A stretch of 64,000 nt of DNA. Source: Corynespora cassiicola. Its lineage: Eukaryota > Ascomycota > Dothideomycetes > Pleosporales > Corynesporascaceae. How positions within the stretch are numbered: position 1 is the stretch's first letter; every line of letters begins with the position of its first letter. A model generated the notes under the pieces. That model worked only from the letters and a program-made list of their open reading frames with translations. It had not been told where the DNA came from and did no database searches. Where the stretch lies: the NCBI GenBank assembly GCA_022059125.1, contig JAEUWY010000015.1, positions 868,001 through 932,000 on the forward strand, read 5' to 3'. Shown here piece after piece: positions 31,562 through 41,734 of the stretch. Position numbers and translations under genes: made by a program.

Positions 31562-33781
31562 ATGGCCGCCTTCAGCAAGCCCGGCGGCATCATGTCCATG
31601 CTGGTCACCCTCATGTTCTTCGCCCAGGCCATCATGGCCCTCTCCAACAGTGAACTCCTGTTCGCCGAGGAGGAGAAGCACCAGCTCTTGAAGCGCGCCA
31701 ACAACATCGCCATCATGGGCGCATGGCGTGGCGGTGTCCAGCAGCGAAAGGAAATCCGCACTCTGCAGCAGGATGCCGACGCATGGAACCTGTACCTGCT
31801 GGGTATGGAGCGCTTCCAGTCGAAGCCCCACACTGACAGGATGTCCTACTACCAGGTCGTCGGTGCGTATACTGCCACTATGCCTTGACCATGACATACA
31901 AAATGCTCACGCTTTCTAGGTGTTCACGGCCGTCCCTTCATCACCTGGAACAACTTTGGTCCTCTTGTCAACAATGCTGGCTTCTGCCCTCACGTCTCCA
32001 CCCTGTTCGGTTCCTGGCACAGGCCCTACCTTGCAGTCTACGAGCAGGCACTGCAGGATTCCATCTTCGAGGTCATCGACACCTTCCCCCAGTCTCAGCG
32101 CGCCAACCTCCAGGCCAAGGCCCGCACTATCCGCATGCCTTACTGGGACTGGGCCATGGACCCCGGAAATGGCCAGCCCACCGTCCCCGCCTCCATTCGT
32201 GACCAGACTGTGACCGTGACCAAGCCCAATGGCCGCGTTACCATCCCCAACCCTCTGTACTCGTACAGCTGGGGTAGCTCTCTCCCTAGCGAGATGGGTG
32301 GTGGCCCATGGAACAACTTCCCTACCACCCTCCGTCGCCCCGTCAGCAACCCTACTCGCAGCAACAACAACGAGATGAGCGTCCGCTTCAACAACCTCCG
32401 TACCTCCCTCCGTGACCGTGTCTTCTGGCTCTTCGCCTCTCGCCAGCCCTGGGGCTATGCTACCACTTCCCAGGTCGGTGTGCGCACTCAGATGAGCGGC
32501 AACGGTGTCGACTCTTTCGAATCTGTCCACGACGCTGTCCACTCTACCTCTGGCGGTGAATCTGGTGGCCACATGTGGTACCTCGACTACTCTTCGTTCG
32601 ACCCCATCTTCTGGCTCCACCACACCAACGTCGACCGTCTCGTCACCATGCACCAGTACATGACCGACACCTGGGTTGCCAACGGTGTCATCCCCCGTCC
32701 CATGGCTCAGTGGAACCAGGGTGAGCAGAAGAACGGCAACACGCCCCTGAAGCCCTTCACCAAGAACACCAACGGCGACTTCTTCACGAGCAACGACATC
32801 AGGCAGACGCGCGCTCTCAACTACGTCTACCCGGAGACCTCCAACAACAACGCCCAGGAGGTTATTGCCGCCATCAACCGCCTGTACGGCAACGGCAACA
32901 GGATTACCAAGCGTGACTCTCGCACCGGAAAGTTCCAGGGCCGCAACGTCCAGTCTGGCGACTACCACACCGTCCTCTCCATCCAGGCCGACAAGTACCT
33001 CTTGGACGGATCCTACGTTGTGCACTGCTTCATTGGCGGAGCCAGCAACTCGACCAGCAACTCGACTGCGCCCTACCCCACCAACAACGCCACCGCTCCC
33101 TACGACAGCTCCAACTCGACTGCCCCCTACACCAACGGAACCAGCGAGTACGACATCACTGACGACCCCAACTACGTCGGTACCTACGCCGTTTTGGGTG
33201 GTTCCAAGGCTGGAGCCGGCAACTCTTCCATCCCCATCATCACCGAGGGCTGCCTTCCGCTCACCACCGCTCTTCAGGGCAAGCAAGAGGCCGGCGAAAT
33301 CAAGTCTCTGCACCCTGACGATGTTGAGGACTACCTCTCCAAGAACCTGCGCTACGTTGTCATCGGCCCCGACGCCAAGGAGTACAACCCCGACAACCTC
33401 GAGGGCTTCCACGTCTCCGTCCGCAGCTGCCCCGTCACCCCGTCCGAGAGCGAGTACGAGCTCCCCGGCATGGGCGAGTTCAAGAACCTTCCCAAGGCGA
33501 CCGAGAACCTCCCCGCCGGCAAGCCCTTCACCTACACCCCGACTCCCCTCGACTACGTCTCCCCCGGCGACGACGGCGGCGACTGGGGCGAGGCTCCCTA
33601 CACCCACGTCCCCACCGCCCCTGGATCCTCGCCATCCGGCGTCTCTCCTCCCTACCCCTCGGGCACCTTCGTCTGGCCGTACCCCACCGAGCCCCAGAAC
33701 GAGGAGGGCTACTGCGTGTCCAAGCAGACGATCCACTACGTCGATCCCTCCGGCAACTTCCTGTACGCCGAGTCGTCGTAA
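31562..33781 (+). CDS. secreted tyrosinase (type 3 copper monophenol oxidase)
   Basis: Exons 31562..31862 and 31920..33781 (57-bp intron), 720 residues. It oxidises monophenols and diphenols to quinones, feeding melanin-like polymers. A hydrophobic N-terminal segment (MLVTLMFFAQAIMA, to about residue 26) looks like a signal peptide. Copper A: His103, His125 and His134 in VHG, FCPH and WHRPY; Cys123, two before His125, fits the Cys-X-His thioether of fungal tyrosinases. Copper B: His304, His308 and the pair His334-His335 (DPIFWLHHTNVDRL). After the catalytic domain comes a linker dense in N-glycosylation sequons, then a C-terminal domain that commonly shields the site until cleaved. The start gives the signal peptide, and a short leader precedes it. 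Catechol oxidase activity alone is possible. Confidence 0.93.
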
Positions 33782-35689
33782 GAAGAGAAGGATTTCGTTT
33801 GTCTCGTTCCTTTTTTTTTCTCTCGTCTCGCGGATTGTATCCTCCCAAAAAGACCTACTCACGTGGGTTTGGCGGCTCAGCGTTGAAAGATGAATCACTG
33901 GCATGGGTGTAATCTATTAGAGAGAGACAGCTAAGAAAGACGGTGTTTTTTTTTGGTCGTCGGGACGAAAGCGTCAATGGGGGGTGGTGCAGCGAAGACG
34001 GTGTAGGTCTTCATATTTTTTACATGTCCTTTTTTTAAATGTGAATGTCCATTTGTTCAATACCCAGGCAATCCATCACACTTGTTTTGTTGTATTGACG
34101 CGATCGATCTTATGAAAGGGAGACGGGCATCGTTTGACTGGGAGCGCAGCCCTGCTTGTCCGACTTTTCTGGAAGCGATGGGGTAGGTGTAGGCCTTGAT
34201 GTTCATTCGTATGGACGGACAAAGGATGATGTTTTTTTTTTTTTACTCCATGGTCATTTAGCATTTTGTTCTTCAAATTTTTGTTTAAGCAGGCAGGCAT
34301 CGTTTGTATGCAAGGCGTTCTTGTCCACCGTCTATATGCTCTGATACGTCATTGTAATATCAAGATTTCTTTTGTCCTCTGTCAAATGCTGAACCACTGT
34401 TCCAACCACTGCCTCCGCCCTCCTTTATTTCCTTTTTTCCCCACTTGCCATTCGATCAACCGGCACCGCCACCCCAAAGCGTGCTCTCGTTGACGTCACT
34501 CTTGTACCGTGATCTCCCATCCGCACGGCCGATCCAAAACCTCCGGTATTTACGCTTTATGAGTTGCGCACCTCGCGCCTCAACTCGAATATTGGGTGCC
34601 TATAAATACTCGAGTAAGTCCCCCGGCGGCACGTTGTGCGCGAATTTTCAGACACAAAAGTCGGATGGATGTCGAGACCCCAGGGGGATGGTATAATATT
34701 ATTCCCCCCCCCCTCCCTGTCCACTGACGACCCAAACACCAATCACCCGGGCCCATCCCCAAGACAAAAAAAACAAATCAACCTCCCACCACACGCCACC
34801 CGCAGCGGGATCACCCTGACCTGGCCTGGCCCTCCCTGCCCGCCACACACACACAAAAACAAAACCCACCGCCCATCGCGATCCGCACCCGCACCCGCCC
34901 ATCCCATTCGCCCTCGCACAAACTCGCCCCAGCCTCACCTTCTTCCCACCCATTTCCCCCGTCGTCCACCTAAGCTTTTTTTTTTTCCCCCAAAACCAAC
35001 ACGTCGAATCTCGTTTCCGCCCTGCTGGAATTCTTCCAAGGGATGCGCGTGCAGGCGGCTCGGCACGAATGCGTGCGTGAGATGCTGCGCCGCGCGATTG
35101 ATTGCGGCGCAGGCGGGGTGGTGTGGCGATGTGTGCGCCCGAGGGAGTTTTTTTTTTTTGGTCCATCGCTTGAAGGGGGGGTGGTTTCGTTTCTGGGGAG
35201 GCGGGCGGAGGGTAAAAAGGTTATTTGGACGGCTAGGAGTGTGGGTGCTTGGGTGTGGGGAGGCTGGTGTGAGGGGCGTAGGAGCCGGAGCGGGTAGGTG
35301 CTGGGGTTTGGAGGACGGGTGGTTTTGCTTGTTGGATGGCGGTGGGCTTGGTGGAGTTGTGGGTGGGATAGGGGGGTGGTGTAGGGGATGGCTCGTCGGT
35401 ATGAGGTAAGTAGTGTAGTGCGGTGTGGTGAATGTGTAGTCGGGCTTCTGGGACGAAAGTTGCATAGGTTTGTATTTGAGAAGAGGGGTCTGGTTATCAT
35501 CACTTTGAGCGCATGGTGTATCAATTGCTGAGTAGGATCAGTTTTGCGAATACCTTCATGGCATTTCTGTGTCCGCTGTAGATTTCTACAGCTCTCCAGT
35601 ACCATACGCCGATACGTTGCTGTAAGATATGGCTGCGTCGCTATGATATTCCGGGAACAACTGTGAATAGGACACATTGTTTGCTTCTA
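33782..35689. other. intergenic, about 1.9 kb, no gene seen
   Basis: 3' flanks of two convergent genes, with several T-runs and pyrimidine or purine tracts. The open frames at 34.6-35.7 kb on both strands are Pro/Arg-rich products of base skew. One perfect CRE palindrome is listed separately. Confidence 0.5.
34491..34498. promoter_or_regulatory. CRE palindrome TGACGTCA
   Basis: A perfect 8-bp bZIP (ATF/CREB-type) site. It is far from any annotated start, so its role is uncertain. Confidence 0.3.
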
Positions 35690-36469
35690 CTAACTTAGCC
35701 CATTAGCTACCCTCCCATGATAGACCTCATCCATCACCATCTGAGCTCTCCCGTTCTCTCCTATCAGGATACTCCATATAGCCCAATAAACAATCCTCCT
35801 TGCTATTTTTTGCGGTGCCATGTCGCTGACATCAAGGACATAATCACCATCCTGCTCAAACATGAGGGACTCGTGCTCACACCGTATAGCTCCCAGCGTC
35901 TCCGGGTCGATCAATTTTGCCGTGCGGCCATGTCTTCTGTTCTCACTGGTAATTCTCCGTATGTTCTCCTCCAATGAACAAGTCAGCACAATGGGGACAA
36001 ACAACCTCCCGGCCCGCTCTGCAGCTTCGGCAAACTCTGTAGTCACACTGCGACCAAACTTATTGTCGATTTGAAAGTCGGTCATTACAACCACTTTCCC
36101 ACGCACATCCTTGTTCTCGCTTTCGACGATTTCGTCAAAGATGTGTTGTCGCTCGTTTTGCTTCTCCATCTCATACTCTATATCATTGGGGAATAGTCTC
36201 CTAGCGACCGGGTTGGCGAGTGTGTGGTTGTCTACTATGGTTACCAGGCTGGGCCCAAGAAGCTTGGCGAGTTCCTGGCATACGGTGAGCTTTCCAGTTC
36301 CCGGGTATGCGTTTAGGTAGATCAGGGGTCCAGGGTCTTTAGAAAGAAGTCTCAAAGTTACTCCATCGTCTCGGTTGGAGGTCATTTTGGTTACGGTACC
36401 AGTGTCGATTACACAGCGCGTTGGTGGCATGGGGCCATGTAGCGGGTTTAGACAGCCGGACAACATCAC
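35690..36469 (-). CDS. P-loop kinase-like protein (AAA_33/shikimate-kinase-like fold)
   Basis: Single exon of 259 residues from the first ATG; an internal ATG at 36385 (MTSNRDDG) would give about 231. The P-loop is YLNAYPGTGKLTVCQELAKLLG-like, followed by VDNHTLANPVARRLF, the pattern of small P-loop phosphotransferases with GxxGxGKxT and a DNH motif. A Walker B-like strand follows (KVVVMTDFQ). The Arg-rich C-terminal half resembles a lid (RRITSENRRHGRTAK). These proteins phosphorylate small molecules; the substrate here is unknown. It converges with tyrosinase, separated by 1.9 kb. Confidence 0.7.
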   Translation of the reverse strand: MMLSGCLNPLHGPMPPTRCVIDTGTVTKMTSNRDDGVTLRLLSKDPGPLIYLNAYPGTGKLTVCQELAKLLGPSLVTIVDNHTLANPVARRLFPNDIEYEMEKQNERQHIFDEIVESENKDVRGKVVVMTDFQIDNKFGRSVTTEFAEAAERAGRLFVPIVLTCSLEENIRRITSENRRHGRTAKLIDPETLGAIRCEHESLMFEQDGDYVLDVSDMAPQKIARRIVYWAIWSILIGENGRAQMVMDEVYHGRVANGLS

Positions 36470-37261
36470 AATTATGGCATTGCGAAACTGTCCGATTCCC
36501 AGAGAATGGTCTCAGAACCATGTCAGTGGAACGTGAATATGTGCTTCACAGGATGAGCAACTCGTGACAAGCAATTGCCAGCACTGCGAGTTTGGTATGC
36601 CTGATGTATGTTTGATAGCTCCGTGGCCGTTCTTGAAACATCCAATACACATGTGATTTGCGTATATAGACCCTGAAGCCATCTGATTAGTTCTCATAGT
36701 TTTTGTCTGTTTGCTGGGCTACCTCCTTTGTGCCCTTTCGGCCGATCCATCAGAGACAGTAATGAACGTCCCGGCAGGAAGGAGTGAATTCAAAATGAAA
36801 ATCCAGTCTCAAATTTCGCTATAAGCCTCTCTTAATCACGTTCCCAAAATATGTTTATGGACGGGGTTTGTTTGTTAGCTCTGGAGTCTCCACGGCCAAA
36901 CAGCCATTGACGTCAGTTGTTCTCGACCCAATTTACGTTCATCCCCAGCGCGACTGAAATATCATCATCGCGAAGCACTAAAATAATCCTGCGACAACTC
37001 GCGAAAGCGAAACAATGCCGCCAGCCCAGAAAAATACTCAAGCGAATGCGAACTGATCAGCATCGATGCTGGAGCTAAACTCGATCTCTGCGCGGCATGA
37101 CGGTGCCTCGGTAATCAAGTGGAACAACACAGCACTTAGCGCACGACATATATGCCGTTTTGGGCATGTGGACTTTGATATAAGTATATACAGTGCTGTC
37201 TCCATAATTATGGGCTATTTGCACTTTTGGAATAGGTTCTTCGCACATCTGCAAGGAGACC
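36470..37261. promoter_or_regulatory. divergent intergenic region with a CRE site
   Basis: About 790 bases between the minus-strand P-loop gene and the plus-strand membrane-protein gene. It holds a TGACGTCA palindrome at 36908-36915. No gene is seen. Confidence 0.45.
36908..36915. promoter_or_regulatory. CRE palindrome TGACGTCA
   Basis: A perfect palindrome 440 bp from the P-loop gene start and 350 bp from the membrane-protein start, in a divergent promoter. Confidence 0.4.
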
Positions 37262-37872
37262 ATGACCGTCATTCTTATCCATGCCTTAAATTTCCTTGCC
37301 GGAAGCATATGCACCACTATCTTGGGCCTCACATCGCATTGCCTCATTCTTAAAAATTGCTTTGAGAATTATCTGCCATCGAATGCTAAAGCAACTGGTA
37401 TGGGGCTATTGATGTGGGCGGGAGTCGGCGGGATCGTGGACGCCTTCTTACTCCTAGTACTCCTCATAATCTCCGCGAAAAAGCGGCGAGTCAGTATATC
37501 CTACATTTCTCGCTTCCCATTGCTAACAAATATTTCTGCTAGACTGTGATAAAAACACCCGGGGTATACAGCAACGCCATTCTATTCGTCGCTGCATTCA
37601 TATTTGCGCGCGCGACGGTCGTTCTCTCCTACACCTTTTACGAATTCAACAATAGCACAGACGGAAGCTCTGAAAAAATCACTGGATACGTGACGGTGGA
37701 GTCGTGGGCCTGTGGCTCAGCAAGGGATGTTGAAAACATAGACCGCTGGCGGTCACTGTGTGTCGAAACACGGGCTGCACGATACCTGCTTGTTCCGAAC
37801 ATGGTGCTGGGTGCAGCTATCTTAGGGAAGGTGGCTGCGGTAAGGCTGGTACGTCACGAAGAAAAGTCCTGA
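37262..37872 (+). CDS. small four-helix membrane protein, function unknown
   Basis: Exons 37262..37489 and 37543..37872, a 53-bp intron with a TGCTAAC branch, 185 residues. The junction reads KKRR-TVIKTPGVY. Four hydrophobic segments: ALNFLAGSICTTILGL, MGLLMWAGVGGIVDAFLLLVLLII, AILFVAAFIFARATVVLSY and YLLVPNMVLGAAILGKVAAV. The loop between helices 3 and 4 carries an NST sequon and two Cys residues, so it is probably lumenal or outside. The topology resembles the larger protein at 8195-9246, but I see no sequence similarity. Family not recognised. Confidence 0.75.
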
Positions 37873-38099
37873 TATTGAAATAACTATAAGAAAAAATGAA
37901 TACAAAGAATGAAATACGTGAATGTTGATACTCCTGATGATGCGTCGATGTCATGAAAAGTCCCCCCGATTACACCACCTCATTGTACTCAAATTCCCTT
38001 GTCGTCCTCACATGTCTGTGTACAAGATTGTCGTGCCATTTTGATAGTGTTTTAAAGCCAGAATACGTGGCCCAACCCCTTTGCCCCACCATCCAGACA

Positions 38100-38801
38100 C
38101 TACTTCGAAGCCATCATAAGGACCTTAATGGTGATAGGCTTCATCTTCGTGCCCTTACAAGGAGCCTCCCTATCTGAAGGCCCATGCCCAGGCAACAGAC
38201 ACCGAGCACAGATCCCCTTCTCCTGGAGAAGCACCACGTGGTCCTGAGGTCGTTGGAACCCATCATCGACTTTCGTCTCCGATCCAGCGCCCCGTGGAGT
38301 CTCGGGGGACGGTGGGATACTTGATGCCCACTTGGATTTACCAAGGCCTGCAGTTTTGGCGGCGGCGGTGGTGGTGGTAGAGGGGCTCACCTCGTTGTAT
38401 CGTGTGGCCGGTTTGGCGGCGGCGGCGGTGGTGGTAGAGGGGCTCACCTCGTTGTATCGTGTGGCCGGTTTGGAGTTGTTGGGGAGAGGTGTGGGGTCGG
38501 CGAGGGGCACGTTGACCCAGGGGTCCTTGGTCGTCGTCGCCCATCTGGATTGAGCGAGGCCTGCTGATGGCCTGCTGGAGGTGGGGGTGGAGGCTGTGGC
38601 CTCCTTGTCTGGGGCTGCCGCTGATGAGGACTTGGCGGGCAGCGGCGTTTTGCCGGCGACCGGGACGGCGATCCTCGGGTATTTTGTGGTGGTTGCCCAT
38701 TTGGATTGTGCGAGGCCCTTTGTGGGCTTGCTGGGGCTGGGGCTGGGGATGATGATCTCCTTGGCTGTAGATGCCCACTGGGATTTACCGAGGAGAGGCA
38801 T
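38100..38801 (-). CDS. [K/R]WA-repeat protein with a zinc-knuckle-like C-terminus
   Basis: Single exon, 233 residues, starting MPLLGKSQWASTAKE. Upstream in-frame codons lack this character, and a TATA box lies about 170 bp before the ATG. A motif of the form L-[GA]-[KQ]-S-x-W-A-[ST] occurs four times: LGKSQWAS, LAQSKWATTTK, LAQSRWATTTK and LGKSKWAS, separated by Pro/Ser/Thr/Ala-rich linkers. A 19-residue unit (KPATRYNEVSPSTTTAAAA) is duplicated in tandem. Near the end, C-x2-C-x4-H-x8-C (CARCLLPGH...C) resembles a CCHC knuckle with a stretched last gap. Short SRWA-type motifs occur in many fungal proteins of unknown role; RNA or protein binding is conjecture. Confidence 0.65.
   Translation of the reverse strand: MPLLGKSQWASTAKEIIIPSPSPSKPTKGLAQSKWATTTKYPRIAVPVAGKTPLPAKSSSAAAPDKEATASTPTSSRPSAGLAQSRWATTTKDPWVNVPLADPTPLPNNSKPATRYNEVSPSTTTAAAAKPATRYNEVSPSTTTTAAAKTAGLGKSKWASSIPPSPETPRGAGSETKVDDGFQRPQDHVVLLQEKGICARCLLPGHGPSDREAPCKGTKMKPITIKVLMMASK
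38355..38468 (-). repeat. 57-bp tandem duplication within the [K/R]WA-repeat gene
   Basis: Units 38355-38411 and 38412-38468 are almost identical, differing in the GGC/GGT triplet run. The duplication is in frame (19 codons each), so it looks recent. Confidence 0.9.
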
Positions 38802-39525
38802 GGTGATTTGTGTTGGTGGTGGTATTTGTGAAGATTCTGGCTGGAATGAGATATTTCGAAGAGAAGACTGAATCGTTGTTGGTTGCTGGAGGGGTATTGG
38901 ACTTTTGTTGAGAGAGTATGGAAAAGATACTGAAAGCTTTATGAGAGTGGGAGGATAGTGAACTGGACCCCCTTTATATATCCACAATCTAGTCTGTTGA
39001 GAATGATTCAGGAGAAGAATCAATCAGAACCCATATTTGCTGACAATTCCTCTCAACACGATCCATCACCACCTAAAATCCCTCAAGGGCTATTGGTGAT
39101 CCATGTTTGTAGCCACGGTTCCTAATAATCTCTTCACCTGAGTCACTTTCAGCGAAGCATACGATCTTCCCCCAGCTTATGATTTTGATGTAACACAATC
39201 CGATTCAATCGGGTAATATCGTTGTGGAGCCTACAGGGAATTACATGAATGCTATGAAAATAATGCTGGATATCTGAGCTGGGGCGACTGCACCATCTCC
39301 ATAGATGTTTCCAAGTATACCAATGAGTGGATTACAGAGTTGGTAACGTAGTCGAAGCAAAGTAACGCCATACATCACCCCAAAAATAGCTCAGATCAAA
39401 TCTATGAATTTATTCATATGCCAGTAAGAACCTGATTGTCATAAGGACTACCTGAATTAGTAGTCCGAGAGAGAGCCATCTTTCTCCTTGTATACCAACT
39501 CCTATCAAAACCCCACACTCCCCAC
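38802..39525. other. intergenic, no gene seen
   Basis: About 720 AT-rich bases: the promoter of the [K/R]WA-repeat gene and the 3' flank of the hydrolase gene, both on the minus strand. Confidence 0.5.
38972..38980 (-). promoter_or_regulatory. TATA box of the [K/R]WA-repeat gene
   Basis: TATATAAAG on the minus strand, about 170 bp upstream of the ATG. Confidence 0.55.
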
Positions 39526-40509
39526 CTAATGCATCGAAAGCACCTCAATACGCTCCACAAATCCCTCCACCTCCTTCGCAATAAGCTCCGGATGCCGAAT
39601 CGGCGCATCGTGTCTATACTCCTCAAACGCCACATACACCGCCCTCTGACTCAACCTAACCTGCCCCCTCGCAACCTGATCCTGAAACAACCCAAACTCC
39701 TCGACAAACCCCCTCGCCCTCTCCCTCTCCTCCACCGTCCCACCCCCCAGCTTGACCCCTTCCTCATACAGCAACCGAAAGTCGCCCGCGGGGTTGAACC
39801 GCAGCACGAGCAGCGGCCTCGTGCCCATGGCCTGGCGCTCGATCTGGTGCAGTTTTGCCAGCTGGTGGGCCGATGCGTGCGTGTCTTCGCGCTGGGCGGC
39901 GGGCGCGGTGCGCTGTTGGGCGGCGAGCGCGTAGGCCCATTCTGCATCCGACATGCCGGATTGCTCGCGCAGGTGCGTGAGCGTCTCCCAGTCGACGTCC
40001 TTGGAGACGGTCATGAGCTCTAAGGCGGGGACGCGGGGATACAGGTGGAGCATGAGTTCGGTTGCGCAGTCGAGGAGGATGGCGCCGGCGATGGCGGGGA
40101 GGTTGTATTGGTAGCGGTCGAGGAAGGAGCGGGCGATGATTCCGCCGAAGGAGTGGCCGACGATGAGGTAGGGGGGCTCTAGGTGGGTTGTGCGGAGTAG
40201 GGCGTCGAGGTCTCGTGCCGTTTCTGAGGCGTAGATTTTGTCGTCGGGCGGAGATGAGGCTGTTGGGAGGGTGCTCCGGTCGTAGCCAGCTCGGTCGTAG
40301 AATAGCACGCGGACAAAGCGGCTGAGGTGTTGCTGGAACTTGACATACACGGCGGCGGATGCGCCCGCACCGGTTATGAAAATGAGCAGTGGACTGTCGT
40401 TGGAGCGAAGAGGACCCGACGCTGAGGCCCATAGAGAGTGAGTACCGATATCCACGAGACCTGAGTGTGCAGGGGCTGTACGCCAGGGGTTGTCGTTCTT
40501 GATGCGCAT
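39526..40509 (-). CDS. alpha/beta hydrolase, substrate unknown
   Basis: A single exon of 327 residues from the ATG at 40509 (MRIKNDNPWRTAPAHSG). The frame is open for 17 codons upstream but has no ATG there, so a small 5' exon is possible. Fold signatures: oxyanion-hole region LIFITGAGASAAVY, strand and turn VLFYDRAGYDRS, nucleophile elbow VGHSFGGIIA (Ser), acid candidates after it, and a C-terminal His in YRHDAPIRHPELI. No signal peptide is seen, so it is probably cytosolic. Esterase, lipase or epoxide-hydrolase-like roles are all possible. Confidence 0.8.
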   Translation of the reverse strand: MRIKNDNPWRTAPAHSGLVDIGTHSLWASASGPLRSNDSPLLIFITGAGASAAVYVKFQQHLSRFVRVLFYDRAGYDRSTLPTASSPPDDKIYASETARDLDALLRTTHLEPPYLIVGHSFGGIIARSFLDRYQYNLPAIAGAILLDCATELMLHLYPRVPALELMTVSKDVDWETLTHLREQSGMSDAEWAYALAAQQRTAPAAQREDTHASAHQLAKLHQIERQAMGTRPLLVLRFNPAGDFRLLYEEGVKLGGGTVEERERARGFVEEFGLFQDQVARGQVRLSQRAVYVAFEEYRHDAPIRHPELIAKEVEGFVERIEVLSMH

Positions 40510-40960
40510 GCTGAACAGAGTGCTCCTCGCGTTGAAGTACGACTGTTGTAAGAGGGACAATGGGGGGCAGAGTAGTACATTGCTTTCCCCTCATCCCAGG
40601 CGCTTATCTTTGTCGTCATGCCCTGCCAAAGCGCAAGGTAGTGGTTTACGCCACAATCCCTCACCTGTTTAGCGATAGGTCAGTTTTCGTCGCGAGTTTA
40701 CAAGACCTCGTCTACGCGAGTGCACGTGATGCTGTGTAAGAGGTTCAGAGGTATTCATTCATAGATGATAAGGCACACGATTGTTTGTGTTCAAACTGTT
40801 TTCGCTGTAAAAACGATAATGCATTTATTTATTTTTTCCCAACCATGCTATGCAAAGGCGACAATAATTACAAGAAGTTAAGGTTCTATACACAGTCCTC
40901 CGTTACAAACTCCGAGATGAGGATAAATCCCCTTTCCAAGAAACTTCCAAGGCCCCTCGC
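40510..40960. other. intergenic, no gene seen
   Basis: About 450 bases between two minus-strand genes: the promoter of the hydrolase and the 3' flank of phiA. Confidence 0.5.
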
Positions 40961-41586
40961 TTAAGCAGAGTACTCGTGGTAGGTGCAGGCGATGGGGTCC
41001 TCAGTGGCGATGGCAGCGGTAGAGACACCAGTGCAGTTCTGGTTCCAGCCGGGGGTGGGGTGGCCCTGGAGCCAGAGGCTCCAGCCACCGTTCAAAGCAC
41101 CAGGGCAGGCCTGGAAGCCAGTTCCCTTGAACTCGAGCTGGTTGTCGTTGAGAGCCCAGCCCTTGGTCTCCCAGTTGCGGCCGAGATTCTCGGTGCCGGT
41201 CCTGAAGCCAACGTTGCCCATTCCTGATCGAGGGTTAGCGTGAGATCGAAAAAAGCAAAGCGCAGGGAGGGGAGGGGTCACATACCCATTCCGGAACGAT
41301 CGACAAAGATGGTCTGGAGGACCTCGTTCTCAGAGTAGAGGTGGAGCTCCTCGTCCTGGATGAAGAAGGTGGCGAAGTTGGTCTCGCGGTCGCAGGTAGC
41401 GTTCTGCGAGGGGGCGCCGACAACGAGGTTGCTGTCCACGGCCTGGACACCAGCGTTCTGGATGGGAGAGCCGGAGCGGATGGTAATGAGGCCGAACTTG
41501 CCACCCTCAGGCACGGGAGTGATCTGGGGGAGAGCCGCAACGGTGGCGGCGGTGGCAGCGGCAATGGCGGCGTTCTTGAACTGCAT
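40961..41586 (-). CDS. phiA: PhiA-like secreted cell-wall protein
   Basis: Exons 41586..41286 and 41223..40961 (62-bp intron), 187 residues, matching the family's usual 180-190. The N-terminus MQFKNAAIAAATAATVAALP is a signal peptide. The mature protein has the PhiA pattern: GLITIRSGSPIQN near the start, a NATCD sequon, DEELHLYSENE, and a C-terminal half rich in Trp and Gly with paired Cys residues (FQACPG..WNQNCTG..ACTYHEYSA). The junction reads SGMGM-GNVGF. In Aspergillus, PhiA is a wall protein needed for phialide and conidium development; related proteins are abundant and secreted. A TATA box lies about 140 bp upstream. Confidence 0.85.
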
Positions 41587-41727
41587 GTTTGCGGTGGTTG
41601 TGAAGGTTGAAAAGATTATGGATTAAAGCGTTGGATAGTAGTGGTGGTGGTGGTGTAGATAGGGGTGAGAGTGGCTGATGTAGTTGCTTGGTGATGATGA
41701 GGGCAGTAGAGCGAGGGCGGCCGGGTG

Positions 41728-41734
41728 CTTTATA
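41728..41734 (-). promoter_or_regulatory. TATA box of the phiA-like gene
   Basis: TATAAAG on the minus strand, about 140 bp upstream of the ATG, consistent with a strongly expressed wall-protein gene. Confidence 0.65.

Noticed and set aside
31916..33904. 662-codon open frame on the minus strand opposite tyrosinase
   Set aside because: It mirrors the highly C/G-ending codons of the tyrosinase; its product is a Val/Gly/Asp-rich string without domains.
34636..35677. Long open frames on both strands between tyrosinase and the P-loop gene
   Set aside because: Mirror-image Pro/Arg and Gly/Trp-rich products driven by base skew and homopolymer runs.
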